Assembly (NCBI GenBank): GCA_030531795.1
Contig: JAUNMN010000002.1
Coordinates: 24,890-88,889, forward strand
Length of the DNA stretch: 64,000 bases
Direction: 5' to 3'
DNA from: Neisseria sp.
GTDB taxonomy: Bacteria > Pseudomonadota > Gammaproteobacteria > Burkholderiales > Neisseriaceae
Shown: one piece after another, positions 34,685 to 44,638 of the stretch
Numbering within the stretch: the first letter of the stretch is position 1
Layout of the letters: each line of letters opens with the position of its first letter
Translations under genes and position numbers: made by a program
Notes under the pieces: generated by a model
The model's database searches: none
What the model saw: only the letters and a program-made list of their open reading frames with translations
Told to the model about the DNA's origin: nothing

Positions 34685-35383
34685 TCAAAAATTTTTCACT
34701 TGGCTGCGTGCCAGCGTCCACGCAAAAATCTCGCCAGCACCCGATTTTTTAAGCGTTCTCGCCAACTCGCGCAAACTCGCGCCGCTGGTAAAAACATCAT
34801 CAATTAACAACAGATTACGTTTCTTAACATCAAAATTCACTGAAAATATGCCTTTAACATTATTTTGGCGTTCAGCGAACGGTAAGGTACTTTGTGGCAC
34901 GGCGTGCCGTCTGCAGACGGCATCTTCGGGCAAAACCGTCCACGAAAAATGCACCGCCAAACAACGCAGCAACTCCGCGCTTTGATTGAAACCGCGTTCC
35001 AGCAAACGTTCGCGACTCAAAGGCATGGGCAACACCGCGTCTATTTTCGCTGTTGCCAACCAAGTCGGCGTGCGCTGCATCATCAAATCGGCGAACACAG
35101 GCGCGTAAAACAAAGCGCGGCGATGTTTGAAGTGGTGCAACACGCCGCGTAAAGGCGTGTCGTAATAAAACGAAGCGTGCAATTTGGCGAACGGCGGCGG
35201 CGTTTGTTGGCACGCGCCACATTCGGTTTGCCCGTCGCCTTTGCCGCCACAACGCGGACAATGCCGATTTTGCTGACAAGATAGCGACAATAAATCGCCC
35301 AAGCAGCCATCGCACACATTTTTATTCACAAAATCGTGGCATAATAAGCAGGTTTTGGCGGCGGCAAAAGGGAAAAAACGCAT
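34685..35383 (-). CDS. comF: ComF-family phosphoribosyltransferase-like protein
   Basis: Competence-associated protein, 232 residues from the ATG at 35383 (GGAG lies 6 bases upstream). N-terminal zinc-ribbon cysteines: 'CLLCHDF', 'CDGCLGDL', 'CPRCGG', 'CGACQQ'; then a PRTase domain with 'LPMPLSRERLLERGFNQSAE' and the PRPP loop 'LLLIDDVFTSGASL'. ComF is required for uptake of single-stranded DNA into the cytoplasm in several naturally competent bacteria, which fits the dense uptake sequences here. Its start codon shares the CATG with the start codon of divergent bioH. A palindromic uptake sequence lies inside the gene. Confidence 0.9.
   Translation of the reverse strand: MRFFPFAAAKTCLLCHDFVNKNVCDGCLGDLLSLSCQQNRHCPRCGGKGDGQTECGACQQTPPPFAKLHASFYYDTPLRGVLHHFKHRRALFYAPVFADLMMQRTPTWLATAKIDAVLPMPLSRERLLERGFNQSAELLRCLAVHFSWTVLPEDAVCRRHAVPQSTLPFAERQNNVKGIFSVNFDVKKRNLLLIDDVFTSGASLRELARTLKKSGAGEIFAWTLARSQVKNF
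34903..34922. repeat. Palindromic double uptake sequence inside comF
   Basis: GTGCCGTCTGCAGACGGCAT, one base off at the outer end. It is translated as part of the PRTase region of ComF ('EDAVCRRHAVPQ'). Confidence 0.8.
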
Positions 35384-36125
35384 GGCAAACTCCACGAAAC
35401 AGGTTTATTTGATTCACGGCTGGGCGGCAAATCGCCACGTTTTCGCCGATTTAGTGCCACGTTTGCCGAGCGACTGGCAAGTGCAGAGTTTGGATTTACT
35501 CGGACACGGCGAGGCGACATTTTCGGGCGATTTTCAAATAGACGAAGCGGTCAACCAACTTGCTGAACAAATCGCCGATGATTCGATTGTTGTTGGCTGG
35601 TCCTTGGGCGGTTTACTGGCTTTATTGTTGGCACACCGTTTTCCGAATAAGGTGCGCGCCCTGTGTTTAACCGCCTCTTTCGCCAAACTCAAAGCCGAAA
35701 ACGATTATCCCGAAGGTTTGAATCAAGTGGCTTTGGGCAAAATGGTGAATTTGTTCGCACAAGATTATCACAAATACATGAAGCAATTTTTGGAATTGCA
35801 ATTTTTGTACGCCAAAGAACGCCAAAACATCATCGCCCAAATCCTGCCCGACATCGCCAAACACGGTTCGCCGCCTGCTTTGCAAGCGGCTTTAGACGCG
35901 GTAGAAAACGCCGATGCGCGCGCGATTTTGCCCGACATTCGCGTGCCAACTTTATTGATTTTCGGCGGCAAAGACGGCATCACGCCGCCACGCATGGGCG
36001 AATATTTGCAAAAGCATTTGCCTAACGCGCGTTTGGAAACCATAGCGCAGGCGGCACACGCGCCGTTTTTGAGCCATGCCGATGAGTTTGCGCAATTATT
36101 GTGTGCATTTGTGGAGCAGGTTTAA
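35382..36125 (+). CDS. bioH: Pimeloyl-ACP methyl ester carboxylesterase BioH
   Basis: Alpha/beta hydrolase that releases pimeloyl-ACP from its methyl ester, closing the BioC-BioH route to the biotin precursor. 247 residues from the ATG at 35382, with AGGGA 8 bases upstream. The catalytic triad is visible: S74 in 'GWSLGG', D198 in 'GGKDGITPP' and H226 in 'AAHAPFL'; the oxyanion motif 'IHGWAANRHVF' is at 11-21. The upstream in-frame ATG at 35355 lies inside comF on the other strand and has no ribosome site. bioC follows 71 bp downstream. Confidence 0.93.
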   Translation: MANSTKQVYLIHGWAANRHVFADLVPRLPSDWQVQSLDLLGHGEATFSGDFQIDEAVNQLAEQIADDSIVVGWSLGGLLALLLAHRFPNKVRALCLTASFAKLKAENDYPEGLNQVALGKMVNLFAQDYHKYMKQFLELQFLYAKERQNIIAQILPDIAKHGSPPALQAALDAVENADARAILPDIRVPTLLIFGGKDGITPPRMGEYLQKHLPNARLETIAQAAHAPFLSHADEFAQLLCAFVEQV

Positions 36126-36196
36126 ACGCAAACGCCGTTGCCGTCTGCAGTTTGCCAAATCAAAATAAATCAAAATAAACCATAAGCAACAAAACC

Positions 36197-36988
36197 ATGA
36201 ACGACATTTGGACCATCCACGCTTATTTTGCCGAGCAAAGCAATGAGCGTTTGAATTTTGTGAACCATCAGCCGCAACAGATTATTTTGGCGGGTGCAGA
36301 CGGCAACCACAGCCATCGTTTGCTGTCCGCGCGTTATCCGCAGGCGCAGTTTCACGAATACGACGACAACGCCGATTTTTTACACCTTGCCGCCAACGAA
36401 CGCCAAAGCGGTTGGCTGGCAAAATTGCGTGGCAAAACGGTGAGCCAAACTTGCCAAAGCCAAACCGCGCCTTTGCCCGAAGCCAGCTGCGATATGCTGT
36501 GGAGCAATTTGGCATTGACCCGCGCCGATGCCGCCCTGCCCGTGTTGCGCAACTGGGCGCACGCCTTGAAAACCCACGGTTTGCTGTTTTTCACTTGCTT
36601 TGGACGCGACTCGCTCGCTGATTTAATCGCCCTGCTAAATGCGCACGGCATCGCCTGCCAAAGCACACGTTTTTTGGACATGCACGACATCGGCGATATG
36701 TTGGCGGACAGCGGTTTTTACGACCCTGTGATGGACAGCGCGAAATTGCAACTGGATTACCGTTCGCCCGAAAATTTTTGGCAAGATTTGAACACGCTGG
36801 GTGTGTGGCAAGCACTGGAATTTACCGATGAAGCGCAACGCCAACACGCGCAAAATCTGTTAAACCAATACATTGCAGACGGCATCAGCATCACTTTAGA
36901 AGCGGTGTTTGGACACGCCGTGAAAAAACTGGTGTTGCCCGAAGGCGAAAGCCCCGTGCAATTCATGCCGTATCGCAAACAAAGTTAA
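36197..36988 (+). CDS. bioC: Malonyl-ACP O-methyltransferase BioC-like
   Basis: 263 residues. Expected to methylate malonyl-ACP to start pimelate synthesis. The usual SAM motif I (GxGxG after a beta strand) is not evident; the equivalent stretch reads 'IILAGADGNHSHRLLSARYP'. The later motifs are better: 'LPEASCDMLWSNLALTRADA', 'GLLFFTCFGRDSLADL' and 'DMHDIGDMLADSGFYDPVMD', all typical of BioC. Position directly after bioH supports the assignment. Two uptake sequences lie in the gene, one within the degenerate motif I region. Confidence 0.82.
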   Translation: MNDIWTIHAYFAEQSNERLNFVNHQPQQIILAGADGNHSHRLLSARYPQAQFHEYDDNADFLHLAANERQSGWLAKLRGKTVSQTCQSQTAPLPEASCDMLWSNLALTRADAALPVLRNWAHALKTHGLLFFTCFGRDSLADLIALLNAHGIACQSTRFLDMHDIGDMLADSGFYDPVMDSAKLQLDYRSPENFWQDLNTLGVWQALEFTDEAQRQHAQNLLNQYIADGISITLEAVFGHAVKKLVLPEGESPVQFMPYRKQS

Positions 36989-37031
36989 ACAATTGTTTTA
37001 ATGTCAAAAACACACACAAAAAGGAAAAAAC

Positions 37032-37589
37032 ATGGACGCTTTAGAATTATTGACAACTCGCCGTTCCACCAAAAACCTTGCCGCCCCCGCGCCCGATGAA
37101 TTGCAAATCGACAGCATTTTGCAAGCGGCGACACAAGTTCCCGACCACGGCGCATTAACGCCTTGGCGTTTCGTGGTGATTAGCAGTGCAGACGGCAAAA
37201 CGCGTTACCGCCAAGCCCTCGCCGACACCGTAACCACACTGAATTTGGGCGAACAAGCAATGACCAAAGCGATGCGCGTTGCCGATATGTCGCCTTTAAC
37301 CATCGCCGTGATTTTCTCGCCCAACCACACGGGTGAAAAACGCAAACCCGACTGGGAGCAACAAGCCAGTGCCGCCTGCGCTGCTTACGCGATTCAACTT
37401 GCCGCCAAAGCGCAAGGTTTTGACAGCGTGTGGATTACGGGCGCGTGGGTGCATTCGCCCGTGATGCGCGCCGCGTTTGAATGCAGCGAAGCCGAAAAAA
37501 TTCTCGCTCTGCTGGAAATCGGCACAGCAACTTTGTCGCCAGACGGCTGCAAAAATGTGGAAGTGGACGAGTTCACGACCTACTGGTAA
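37032..37589 (+). CDS. Nitroreductase-family flavoprotein, YdjA-like
   Basis: Small FMN-dependent oxidoreductase, 185 residues. 'LLTTRRSTKNL' (7-17) gives the phosphate-binding arginines, 'VPDHGALTPWRFVVI' (37-51) is the YdjA-type loop, and the C-terminal part has 'LQLAAKAQGFDSVWITG'-like sequence ('IQLAAKAQGFDSVWITGAW'). Physiological substrate unknown. GGAAAAAAC lies before the ATG. It follows bioC by 43 bp and could be co-transcribed. Confidence 0.85.
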   Translation: MDALELLTTRRSTKNLAAPAPDELQIDSILQAATQVPDHGALTPWRFVVISSADGKTRYRQALADTVTTLNLGEQAMTKAMRVADMSPLTIAVIFSPNHTGEKRKPDWEQQASAACAAYAIQLAAKAQGFDSVWITGAWVHSPVMRAAFECSEAEKILALLEIGTATLSPDGCKNVEVDEFTTYW

Positions 37590-37724
37590 ACACCAAATCA
37601 TCGCCGCCGCGATGTTGATGTTTGCTCACAAAATGCAGCCCCATGCGACAAGCGCAGGGCAAGTGCGGCATCGCGTCGCATTCATCAGCCGAAAACCTTG
37701 TAACCCTTTGATAGAAAGTGTTTT

Positions 37725-38630
37725 ATGCCATCATTTTCTGCCTTACGTTTTGGCACACTCGCCAGCCTTGCCGCGCTTGCTTTAACTGCCTGCGTCGGCA
37801 CCAAAACCGCGCAACCAAATGCCAGCAACACCGCCCAAACGCCCGCCAAACCACGTGCCGTCATCGCGATTGCCTTGGGCGGCGGTGCGTCTAAAGGTTT
37901 TGCCCACATCGGCATTTTGAAGGTGTTGCACGAAAACAAAATCCCCGTGCGCGTGGTAACAGGCACATCGGCTGGCTCGATTGTGGGCAGTTTGTACGCG
38001 TCTGGCATGTCGCCCGACCGTTTGGAGCTGGAAGCAGAAATTTTGGGCAAAACCGATTTGGTGGATTTAACCTTGTCCACCAGCGGTTTCATCAAAGGGC
38101 AAGCGCTGGAAAACTACATCAATCGCAAAGTGAACAACCGCGCGATTCAGCAATTTCCACTCAAATTCGCCGCGGTGGCAACCGATTTTTCCACAGGCAA
38201 AGCGGTGGCGTTTAACTCGGGCAACGCAGGGCAAGCGGTGCGCGCATCGGCGGCAATTCCGAATGTTTTTCAACCTGTTACCATCAGCAAACGACAATAT
38301 GTAGACGGCGGTTTGTCGCAACCCGTTCCCGTGAGTTCGGCGCGTAATTTGGGCGCGAATTTTGTGATTGCAGTGGACATTTCGGCACGCCCTGAAAAAA
38401 ACGCGGCAGCAGGTTTCTTTTCCTATCTTGACCAAACACTCAACATCATGAGCGTTGCCGCTTTGCAAAGCGAATTGAGTAAAGCAAATGTAGTGATTAA
38501 ACCACAAGTTTTGTCGCTGGGCGCGGTGGGCGGTTTTGACCAGAAAAAACGCGCCATCGCTTTGGGTGAACAAGCGGCGCGCGCGGCTTTGCCTGAAATC
38601 AAACGCAAACTGGCGGCGTATCAATACTGA
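37725..38630 (+). CDS. Patatin-like phospholipase lipoprotein
   Basis: 301 residues. A lipoprotein signal (about 1-22) with lipobox LTAC and C23, a Pro/Ala-rich linker, then a patatin domain (about 44-290): glycine-rich oxyanion loop 'LGGGASKGFAHIG', nucleophile S82 in 'GTSAGS', and catalytic aspartate in 'YVDGGLSQPVP'. Predicted to be tethered to a membrane facing the periplasm and to hydrolyse acyl esters. This lipidated RssA/NTE-like form is known in Neisseria; substrate unknown. Monocistronic; an uptake sequence follows the stop. Confidence 0.88.
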   Translation: MPSFSALRFGTLASLAALALTACVGTKTAQPNASNTAQTPAKPRAVIAIALGGGASKGFAHIGILKVLHENKIPVRVVTGTSAGSIVGSLYASGMSPDRLELEAEILGKTDLVDLTLSTSGFIKGQALENYINRKVNNRAIQQFPLKFAAVATDFSTGKAVAFNSGNAGQAVRASAAIPNVFQPVTISKRQYVDGGLSQPVPVSSARNLGANFVIAVDISARPEKNAAAGFFSYLDQTLNIMSVAALQSELSKANVVIKPQVLSLGAVGGFDQKKRAIALGEQAARAALPEIKRKLAAYQY

Positions 38631-38733
38631 TGCCGTCTGCAAGCTAACCCGAAACCTTTTGGCGCATTTCAATTGATTTTTATAAATGTCTTTTATAAAC
38701 GCGTTTGCGAGATGAATTTTGAAATGTGCTGTT

Positions 38734-38753
38734 TTGCCGTCTGCAGACGGCAT
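38734..38753. repeat. Palindromic double uptake sequence
   Basis: TTGCCGTCTGCAGACGGCAT, one outer base off, 17 bp upstream of dinB. Confidence 0.8.
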
Positions 38754-38769
38754 TTCCTTTTATCTCCGA

Positions 38770-39825
38770 ATGAAAACCAGAAAAATCATACACATAGACA
38801 TGGACGCGTTTTACGCTTCAGTGGAATTGCGTGAACAGCCACAGTTGCGCGGTTTGCCTGTGGTGGTGGCGTGGGACGGCGCGCGTTCGGTGATTTGTGC
38901 CGCGTCTTACGAAGCGCGAAAGTTTGGTTTACGCTCGGCGATGGCGGTGTCGCACGCCAAACGTTTGTGTCCGAACGCGGTGTTCATTCCGCCGAATTTC
39001 GCACTTTATCGCGACATTTCGGCACAAATTCACCGAATTTTCGCACGTTACACCGATTTGATTGAACCGCTGTCGCTGGACGAAGCGTATTTGGACGTTA
39101 CCGAAAACAAGCAAAACATCGCCTACGCCAGCACGGTGGCGCGGCAAATTCGTGCCGAAATTGTGCAAGAAACGGGTTTAACCGCGTCGGCTGGCGTTGC
39201 GCCGAACAAATTTCTCGCCAAAATCGCCTCCGACTGGAACAAACCCAACGGACAATTTGTGTTGCCGCCTGAAAATGTGTTGGCGTTTTTGGCGGATTTG
39301 CCTTTGGGCAAAATTTCGGGCGTGGGCAAGGTTACGCTGGCGAAATTGCACGCGCTCGGTTTGCAGACGGCAGGCGATTTGCGGCATTTGTCGCGCCAAC
39401 AATTGTTTTTGCACTTTGGGCGTTATGGTTATCGCTTGCACGATTTGGCGCATGGTCAAGACGAAACGCCCGTTCGCGCCCAGCGTGAACGCTTGCAAAT
39501 TTCCACGGAAATCACGCTGGAACACGACCAAACTTTGTCGCAAATTCAACAACATTTGCCGAATTTGTGCGCCGATTTGTGGCGACAATTGCAACACAAA
39601 CAGCGCATCGCCAGAAGCGTAACCCTCAAGCTGAAAACGCAAGATTTTCGCATCATCACGCGCTCGCTCAGTTATTCGTCTGCCTTGCCCGACGAACACG
39701 CGCTGTTGCAGGCGGCACAGCAATTGTTGCAACGTTTTCCGCACAACGAACGCTATTTTCGGCTCATCGGCGTGGGTGTCAGCCAGTTGATGCCGCGCAA
39801 TCAGCAAGCGAGTTTGTGGGATTGA
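38770..39825 (+). CDS. dinB: DNA polymerase IV DinB
   Basis: Y-family translesion polymerase, 351 residues from the ATG at 38770. The open frame reaches 38719 but that part is an uptake palindrome. Catalytic carboxylates: 'HIDMDAFYASVE' (D10 and neighbours) and 'SLDEAYLDVT' (about 101-110). 'TASAGVAPNKFLAKIASDWN' and the HhH 'LPLGKISGVGKVTLAKL' follow, then the little-finger domain. No C-terminal clamp-binding QLSLF-type motif is obvious; the end reads 'NQQASLWD', which may serve. No LexA box seen. Confidence 0.94.
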   Translation: MKTRKIIHIDMDAFYASVELREQPQLRGLPVVVAWDGARSVICAASYEARKFGLRSAMAVSHAKRLCPNAVFIPPNFALYRDISAQIHRIFARYTDLIEPLSLDEAYLDVTENKQNIAYASTVARQIRAEIVQETGLTASAGVAPNKFLAKIASDWNKPNGQFVLPPENVLAFLADLPLGKISGVGKVTLAKLHALGLQTAGDLRHLSRQQLFLHFGRYGYRLHDLAHGQDETPVRAQRERLQISTEITLEHDQTLSQIQQHLPNLCADLWRQLQHKQRIARSVTLKLKTQDFRIITRSLSYSSALPDEHALLQAAQQLLQRFPHNERYFRLIGVGVSQLMPRNQQASLWD

Positions 39826-39829
39826 AGCT

Positions 39830-39849
39830 GCGCCGTCTGCAGACGGCAT
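39830..39849. repeat. Palindromic double uptake sequence
   Basis: GCGCCGTCTGCAGACGGCAT, two outer bases off, just after the dinB stop; likely helps end the dinB transcript. Confidence 0.75.
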
Positions 39850-39897
39850 TTGTGCGTTTTGCTTTCATTTTTCTCGCCAAATCACGCCAATCAGCAG

Positions 39898-39926
39898 TTT
39901 TGCAAAGGGTTCAAATTGCGTATAAT
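39898..39926 (+). promoter_or_regulatory. Candidate prfB promoter
   Basis: TTTTGC (39898-39903), 17 bp, TATAAT (39921-39926, perfect -10). It lies 42 bp before the prfB ATG. Confidence 0.6.
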
Positions 39927-39967
39927 TCGCCCCTAAATTTCATTAAAAAACATCAGAAAAGAACATC

Positions 39968-41071
39968 ATGGAAGCTGAAATCATCAATCAGTTAAACAAC
40001 ACCCTAGCCGACTTGGAAACACGCAGCAGCGATATTCGTGCCTACATGGATTATCAAGGCAAAAAAGAGCGTTTGGAGGAAGTCATCGGTTTGTCGGAAG
40101 ACCCAGAGTTGTGGAACGACCCGAAAAAAGCGCAGGAAATCGGTAAAGAACGCAAGATTTTAGAAGGCATTGTGCTGACTTTAGACAACATCGCCACAGG
40201 CATAGACGACAATCGCATGCTGATTGAAATGACGGTGGAAGAAAACGATGCCGAAGGTTTTGCCGCCGTGCAAGAGGACATCGCCGAGTTGGAACGCCAA
40301 ATGGCAGACTTGGAATTCAAACGAATGTTTAACCAGCCAGCCGACCCGAACAACTGTTTCATTGACATCACTGCAGGTGCAGGCGGCACAGAAGCCGAAG
40401 ACTGGGCAGGAATGTTGTTGCGTATGTACAGCCGTTATGCCGAACGCAAAGGTTTCAAAGTGGAAGTGTTGGAACAAGACGATGGCGAAATCGCAGGCAT
40501 CAATCGTGCGACAATCCGCTTGGAAGGCGAATATGCTTATGGCTTATTGCGCACCGAAACAGGCGTGCATCGCTTGGTGCGCTATTCGCCGTTTGACTCC
40601 AACAACAAACGCCACACTTCATTCGCCTCTGTCTTCGTTTATCCCGAAGTGGACGACAGCATTGAAATTGAAATCAACCCAGCCGATTTGCGCATCGACA
40701 CTTATCGTGCCAGCGGTGCAGGCGGTCAGCACATCAACAAAACCGACTCGGCGGTGCGTATCACGCATGAACCAACAGGCATTGTGGTGCAATGTCAAAA
40801 CGACCGTTCGCAACACGCCAACAAAGCCGCGGCAATGGAAATGTTGCGTGCCAAATTGTATGAAGTGGAAATGCGCAAACGCAACGAAGAAAAACAAGCC
40901 TTGGAAGACGGCAAATCCGATGTGGGCTGGGGCAGCCAAATCCGCTCATATGTGCTGGATTCATCGCGCATCAAAGACTTGCGCACAGGGCATGAAGTGG
41001 GCAACACCAAAGCCGTGTTGGACGGCGATTTAGACGGCTTTATTGAAGCCAGCTTGAAACAAGGCGTGTAA
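39968..41071 (+). CDS. prfB: Peptide chain release factor 2
   Basis: Recognises UGA and UAA stop codons and triggers peptide release. 367 residues in one uninterrupted frame. 'SPF' (207-209), the stop-codon recognition tripeptide, and 'GGQ' (252-254), the peptidyl-transferase-centre motif, are both intact. The programmed +1 frameshift found near codon 26 of many prfB genes is absent: residues 24-30 read RAYMDYQ from ordinary codons, with no internal UGA. Autoregulation by frameshifting therefore cannot occur. Preceded by a good promoter and followed by a strong terminator. Confidence 0.97.
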   Translation: MEAEIINQLNNTLADLETRSSDIRAYMDYQGKKERLEEVIGLSEDPELWNDPKKAQEIGKERKILEGIVLTLDNIATGIDDNRMLIEMTVEENDAEGFAAVQEDIAELERQMADLEFKRMFNQPADPNNCFIDITAGAGGTEAEDWAGMLLRMYSRYAERKGFKVEVLEQDDGEIAGINRATIRLEGEYAYGLLRTETGVHRLVRYSPFDSNNKRHTSFASVFVYPEVDDSIEIEINPADLRIDTYRASGAGGQHINKTDSAVRITHEPTGIVVQCQNDRSQHANKAAAMEMLRAKLYEVEMRKRNEEKQALEDGKSDVGWGSQIRSYVLDSSRIKDLRTGHEVGNTKAVLDGDLDGFIEASLKQGV

Positions 41072-41104
41072 ACAGTTCAAGATGCCGTCTGCGGTATGAA
41101 TTTC

Positions 41105-41140
41105 GGGGCGGATAAGGTTTTATCTGCCCCAAAATTTTTT
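41105..41140 (+). terminator. Strong terminator after prfB
   Basis: GGGGCGGATAA pairs with TTATCTGCCCC (one G-T pair) around GGTT and is followed by AAAATTTTTT. It lies 33 bp after the prfB stop. Confidence 0.92.
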
Positions 41141-41177
41141 AGCAACACATTTTTTTAACGACACAAAGGAAATCAAA

Positions 41178-41672
41178 ATGAAGATGAAATCTCAAATGGC
41201 GACTGTTGGTGCTGTGGTTACTGCCCTAATTCTATCTGCCTGTGCGAACCCCAATAAAACAGTGGTCAGCCCAAACAAAGAAAACGAATTAAGCCAAATC
41301 AAACGCGTGTGCGTGATTGCCAATGTTAAACGCACGCCATACGGCTTGGAAAAAAACTTGGTAAAAGCACTGGAAAAACGCGGCATTTCTGCCATTGCCG
41401 TCAACCCAGAAATCGAAAGACAGCGTCTTTACACTGCTGATTGCCCATACAATCTACGTTATGTTTCCGCAGGTAATGCCAACACCATCAAGAAGATTTC
41501 TTTAATTTTGCGTACGCCACAATACGAAGTCGCAAAATCGTCTTATTATTTGCAAAACGAACCACAATACCGCCAACAACCCGATTTACAACAGCAAACC
41601 GATGGCGTGATTGCCCGTTTATTCGCTGGCAACACGCCGAAGCCAAGCAACACAACGCGTAGCACGCATTAA
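41178..41672 (+). CDS. Lipoprotein, possibly Sbal_3080 family
   Basis: 164 residues. Signal peptide with lipobox LSAC and C22, ribosome site AAAGGAAA before the ATG. The mature part has 'IKRVCVIANVKRTPYGLEKN', 'LEKRGISAIAVNPEIERQRL' and 'CPYNLRYVSAGNANTIKKIS', and a polar Gln-rich end. The layout (basic strand, helix, 'C--nLRY' strand) resembles the Sbal_3080-type lipoproteins, but I recall that family only loosely. Function unknown; monocistronic, ending in an uptake-pair hairpin. Confidence 0.6.
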   Translation: MKMKSQMATVGAVVTALILSACANPNKTVVSPNKENELSQIKRVCVIANVKRTPYGLEKNLVKALEKRGISAIAVNPEIERQRLYTADCPYNLRYVSAGNANTIKKISLILRTPQYEVAKSSYYLQNEPQYRQQPDLQQQTDGVIARLFAGNTPKPSNTTRSTH

Positions 41673-41687
41673 AAATCGCACATCAAA

Positions 41688-41758
41688 ATGCCGTCTGCAA
41701 TTGAAAAAAGTTCCATGAACAAAGCGATAAGGAACAGCTTTTCAATCGCAGACGGCAT
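41688..41758. repeat. Uptake-sequence pair enclosing a GGAACAG hairpin, copy C
   Basis: Outer arms ATGCCGTCTGCA and CGCAGACGGCAT. Inside, ATTGAAAA/TTTTCAAT and GTTCC/GGAAC pair around ATGAACAAAGCGATAA, and the 3' arm continues GGAACAG, as in copies A and B (GGGACAG). It lies between the convergent lipoprotein and antiporter genes and is followed by TTTTTG. Confidence 0.7.
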
Positions 41759-41792
41759 TTTTGTTTTCTAAAACAATTCAATCAAGCCAAAC

Positions 41793-42869
41793 TCACGGCA
41801 CGATAATCGTGAACACATAAGCCGATAAATTTACTAATAAAACAATGCCATACAGCATATTCGTGCGCCCTTGATTGAGCGAAAGCATCACAATAAAAGT
41901 AGACACGCCCAGCAAAATCATGGATTTCACGTCCAAACCCAAAATCAGCGGAATGTCATACAACAAACACACCAGCACCACCGCTGGAATCGTTAAGCCG
42001 ATGCTCGCCAGCGCCGAACCCAAAGCCAAGTTCACGCTGGTTTGCAAACGATTGCGACGCGCTGCTGTCAATGCTGCCAAACCTTCTGGCAACAACACCA
42101 CCGCCGCGATAATCACGCCGACCAAGGTTTTCGGCGCGCCTGCTGCGGCAACCAGCCCTTCAATCGTTGGCGACAAGGCTTTCGCCATCAACACAACAAT
42201 GCCCAAACAAATCAGCAAAAACAGCAAGCTGATTAAAGCGACTTTCATGCTCGGCGGCGTGGCGTGCTGTTCGCTGTCGTCTTCCGCCAAAAAATAATCG
42301 CGATGGCGCACGGTTTGCATCATGATGAAAGACGCATACAAAACTAAAGACACAATCGCCACAAACACCATTTGCACGGGGCTATAAGTTGGGCCGTAAG
42401 TGCTGGTTGTGAAATTCGGCAACACCAAAGTCAAAACCAAAATCGACACCAGCGTGACCAACGCCGTGCTGACCGATTTTTGCCCAAAAAATTGCTCGTA
42501 GTGTTTCAAACCGCCAATCAGCAAACACAAACCCAAAATACCATTTAAAATCAGCATGATTGCTGCAAAAACCGTGTCGCGTGCCAAATACGCAGCATTG
42601 TCGCCACCCGCCACCATCATCGACACAATCAATGCCACTTCAATCACGGTAATCGCCAAAGCCAGAATAATCGTGCCGAACGGCTCGCCGACTTTGTGTG
42701 CCACCACTTCGGCATGATGCACCGCCGACAACACGCTGCCTATCAGCAACACGCCGCCCAAAATTTGCAGCCACGCACTGCCGTTCACGCCGAAAAAATA
42801 CAAAGCCCACGCCGCCACGGGCAAAATCAGCGACCAAATCGGCAAAGGATTGTGTGTATGCGATGCCAT
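41793..42869 (-). CDS. Calcium/cation:proton antiporter (ChaA-like)
   Basis: 358 residues, 10-11 hydrophobic helices in two inverted halves, each with the CaCA acidic motif: 'GEPFGTIILALAITVIEVAL' (about 57-76) and 'LVGVIIAAVVLLPEGLAALT' (about 245-265). A His/Glu-rich cytoplasmic loop ('AEDDSEQHATPP') separates the halves. Probably extrudes Ca2+ or Na+ in exchange for protons; the exact ion is not determined by sequence. Monocistronic. Confidence 0.88.
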   Translation of the reverse strand: MASHTHNPLPIWSLILPVAAWALYFFGVNGSAWLQILGGVLLIGSVLSAVHHAEVVAHKVGEPFGTIILALAITVIEVALIVSMMVAGGDNAAYLARDTVFAAIMLILNGILGLCLLIGGLKHYEQFFGQKSVSTALVTLVSILVLTLVLPNFTTSTYGPTYSPVQMVFVAIVSLVLYASFIMMQTVRHRDYFLAEDDSEQHATPPSMKVALISLLFLLICLGIVVLMAKALSPTIEGLVAAAGAPKTLVGVIIAAVVLLPEGLAALTAARRNRLQTSVNLALGSALASIGLTIPAVVLVCLLYDIPLILGLDVKSMILLGVSTFIVMLSLNQGRTNMLYGIVLLVNLSAYVFTIIVP

Positions 42870-43050
42870 GCTGTTCCTTTTCTTTATTTTTGCGATGAAA
42901 TGTGATTAAAAAACAAAATTTAGCCGACATTATACGCGAAAAGAGTTTAATTTCATCAAACTTCACAAACACTTGCACAAGCCCGCGCTCCCATGCACGC
43001 GTGGCAACATCATGCCGTCTGCAACTTCGCGATTTGCAGACGGCATCGCT

Positions 43051-43079
43051 TTAAGCAAAACGCGTTCTTGATGTATAAT
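43051..43079 (+). promoter_or_regulatory. Candidate purB promoter
   Basis: TTAAGC (43051-43056), 17 bp, TATAAT (43074-43079, perfect -10); 55 bp before the purB ATG. The -35 is weak. It starts just after an inverted uptake-sequence pair (about 43013-43046). Confidence 0.55.
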
Positions 43080-43100
43080 CGCTTCATTTTATTCGCATGA

Positions 43101-44504
<1,404 letters not shown>

Positions 44505-44560
44505 AGTGGTTTTTAAAATACTTTTAAACCCTTGTTAAACTGGGTTTAATGAAAAACAAA

Positions 44561-44597
44561 ATGCCGTCTGCGGAGTAGATTTAACCGCAGACGGCAT
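44561..44597. terminator. Inverted uptake-sequence pair between purB and yjdM
   Basis: ATGCCGTCTGCGG and CCGCAGACGGCAT enclose 11 bases and run into a long T tract (CTTTTTTTTC). It serves the convergent purB and yjdM genes. Confidence 0.8.
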
Positions 44598-44638
44598 TCT
44601 TTTTTTTCAAAACCCAAAATTCAAAATCAAATCAGCAA

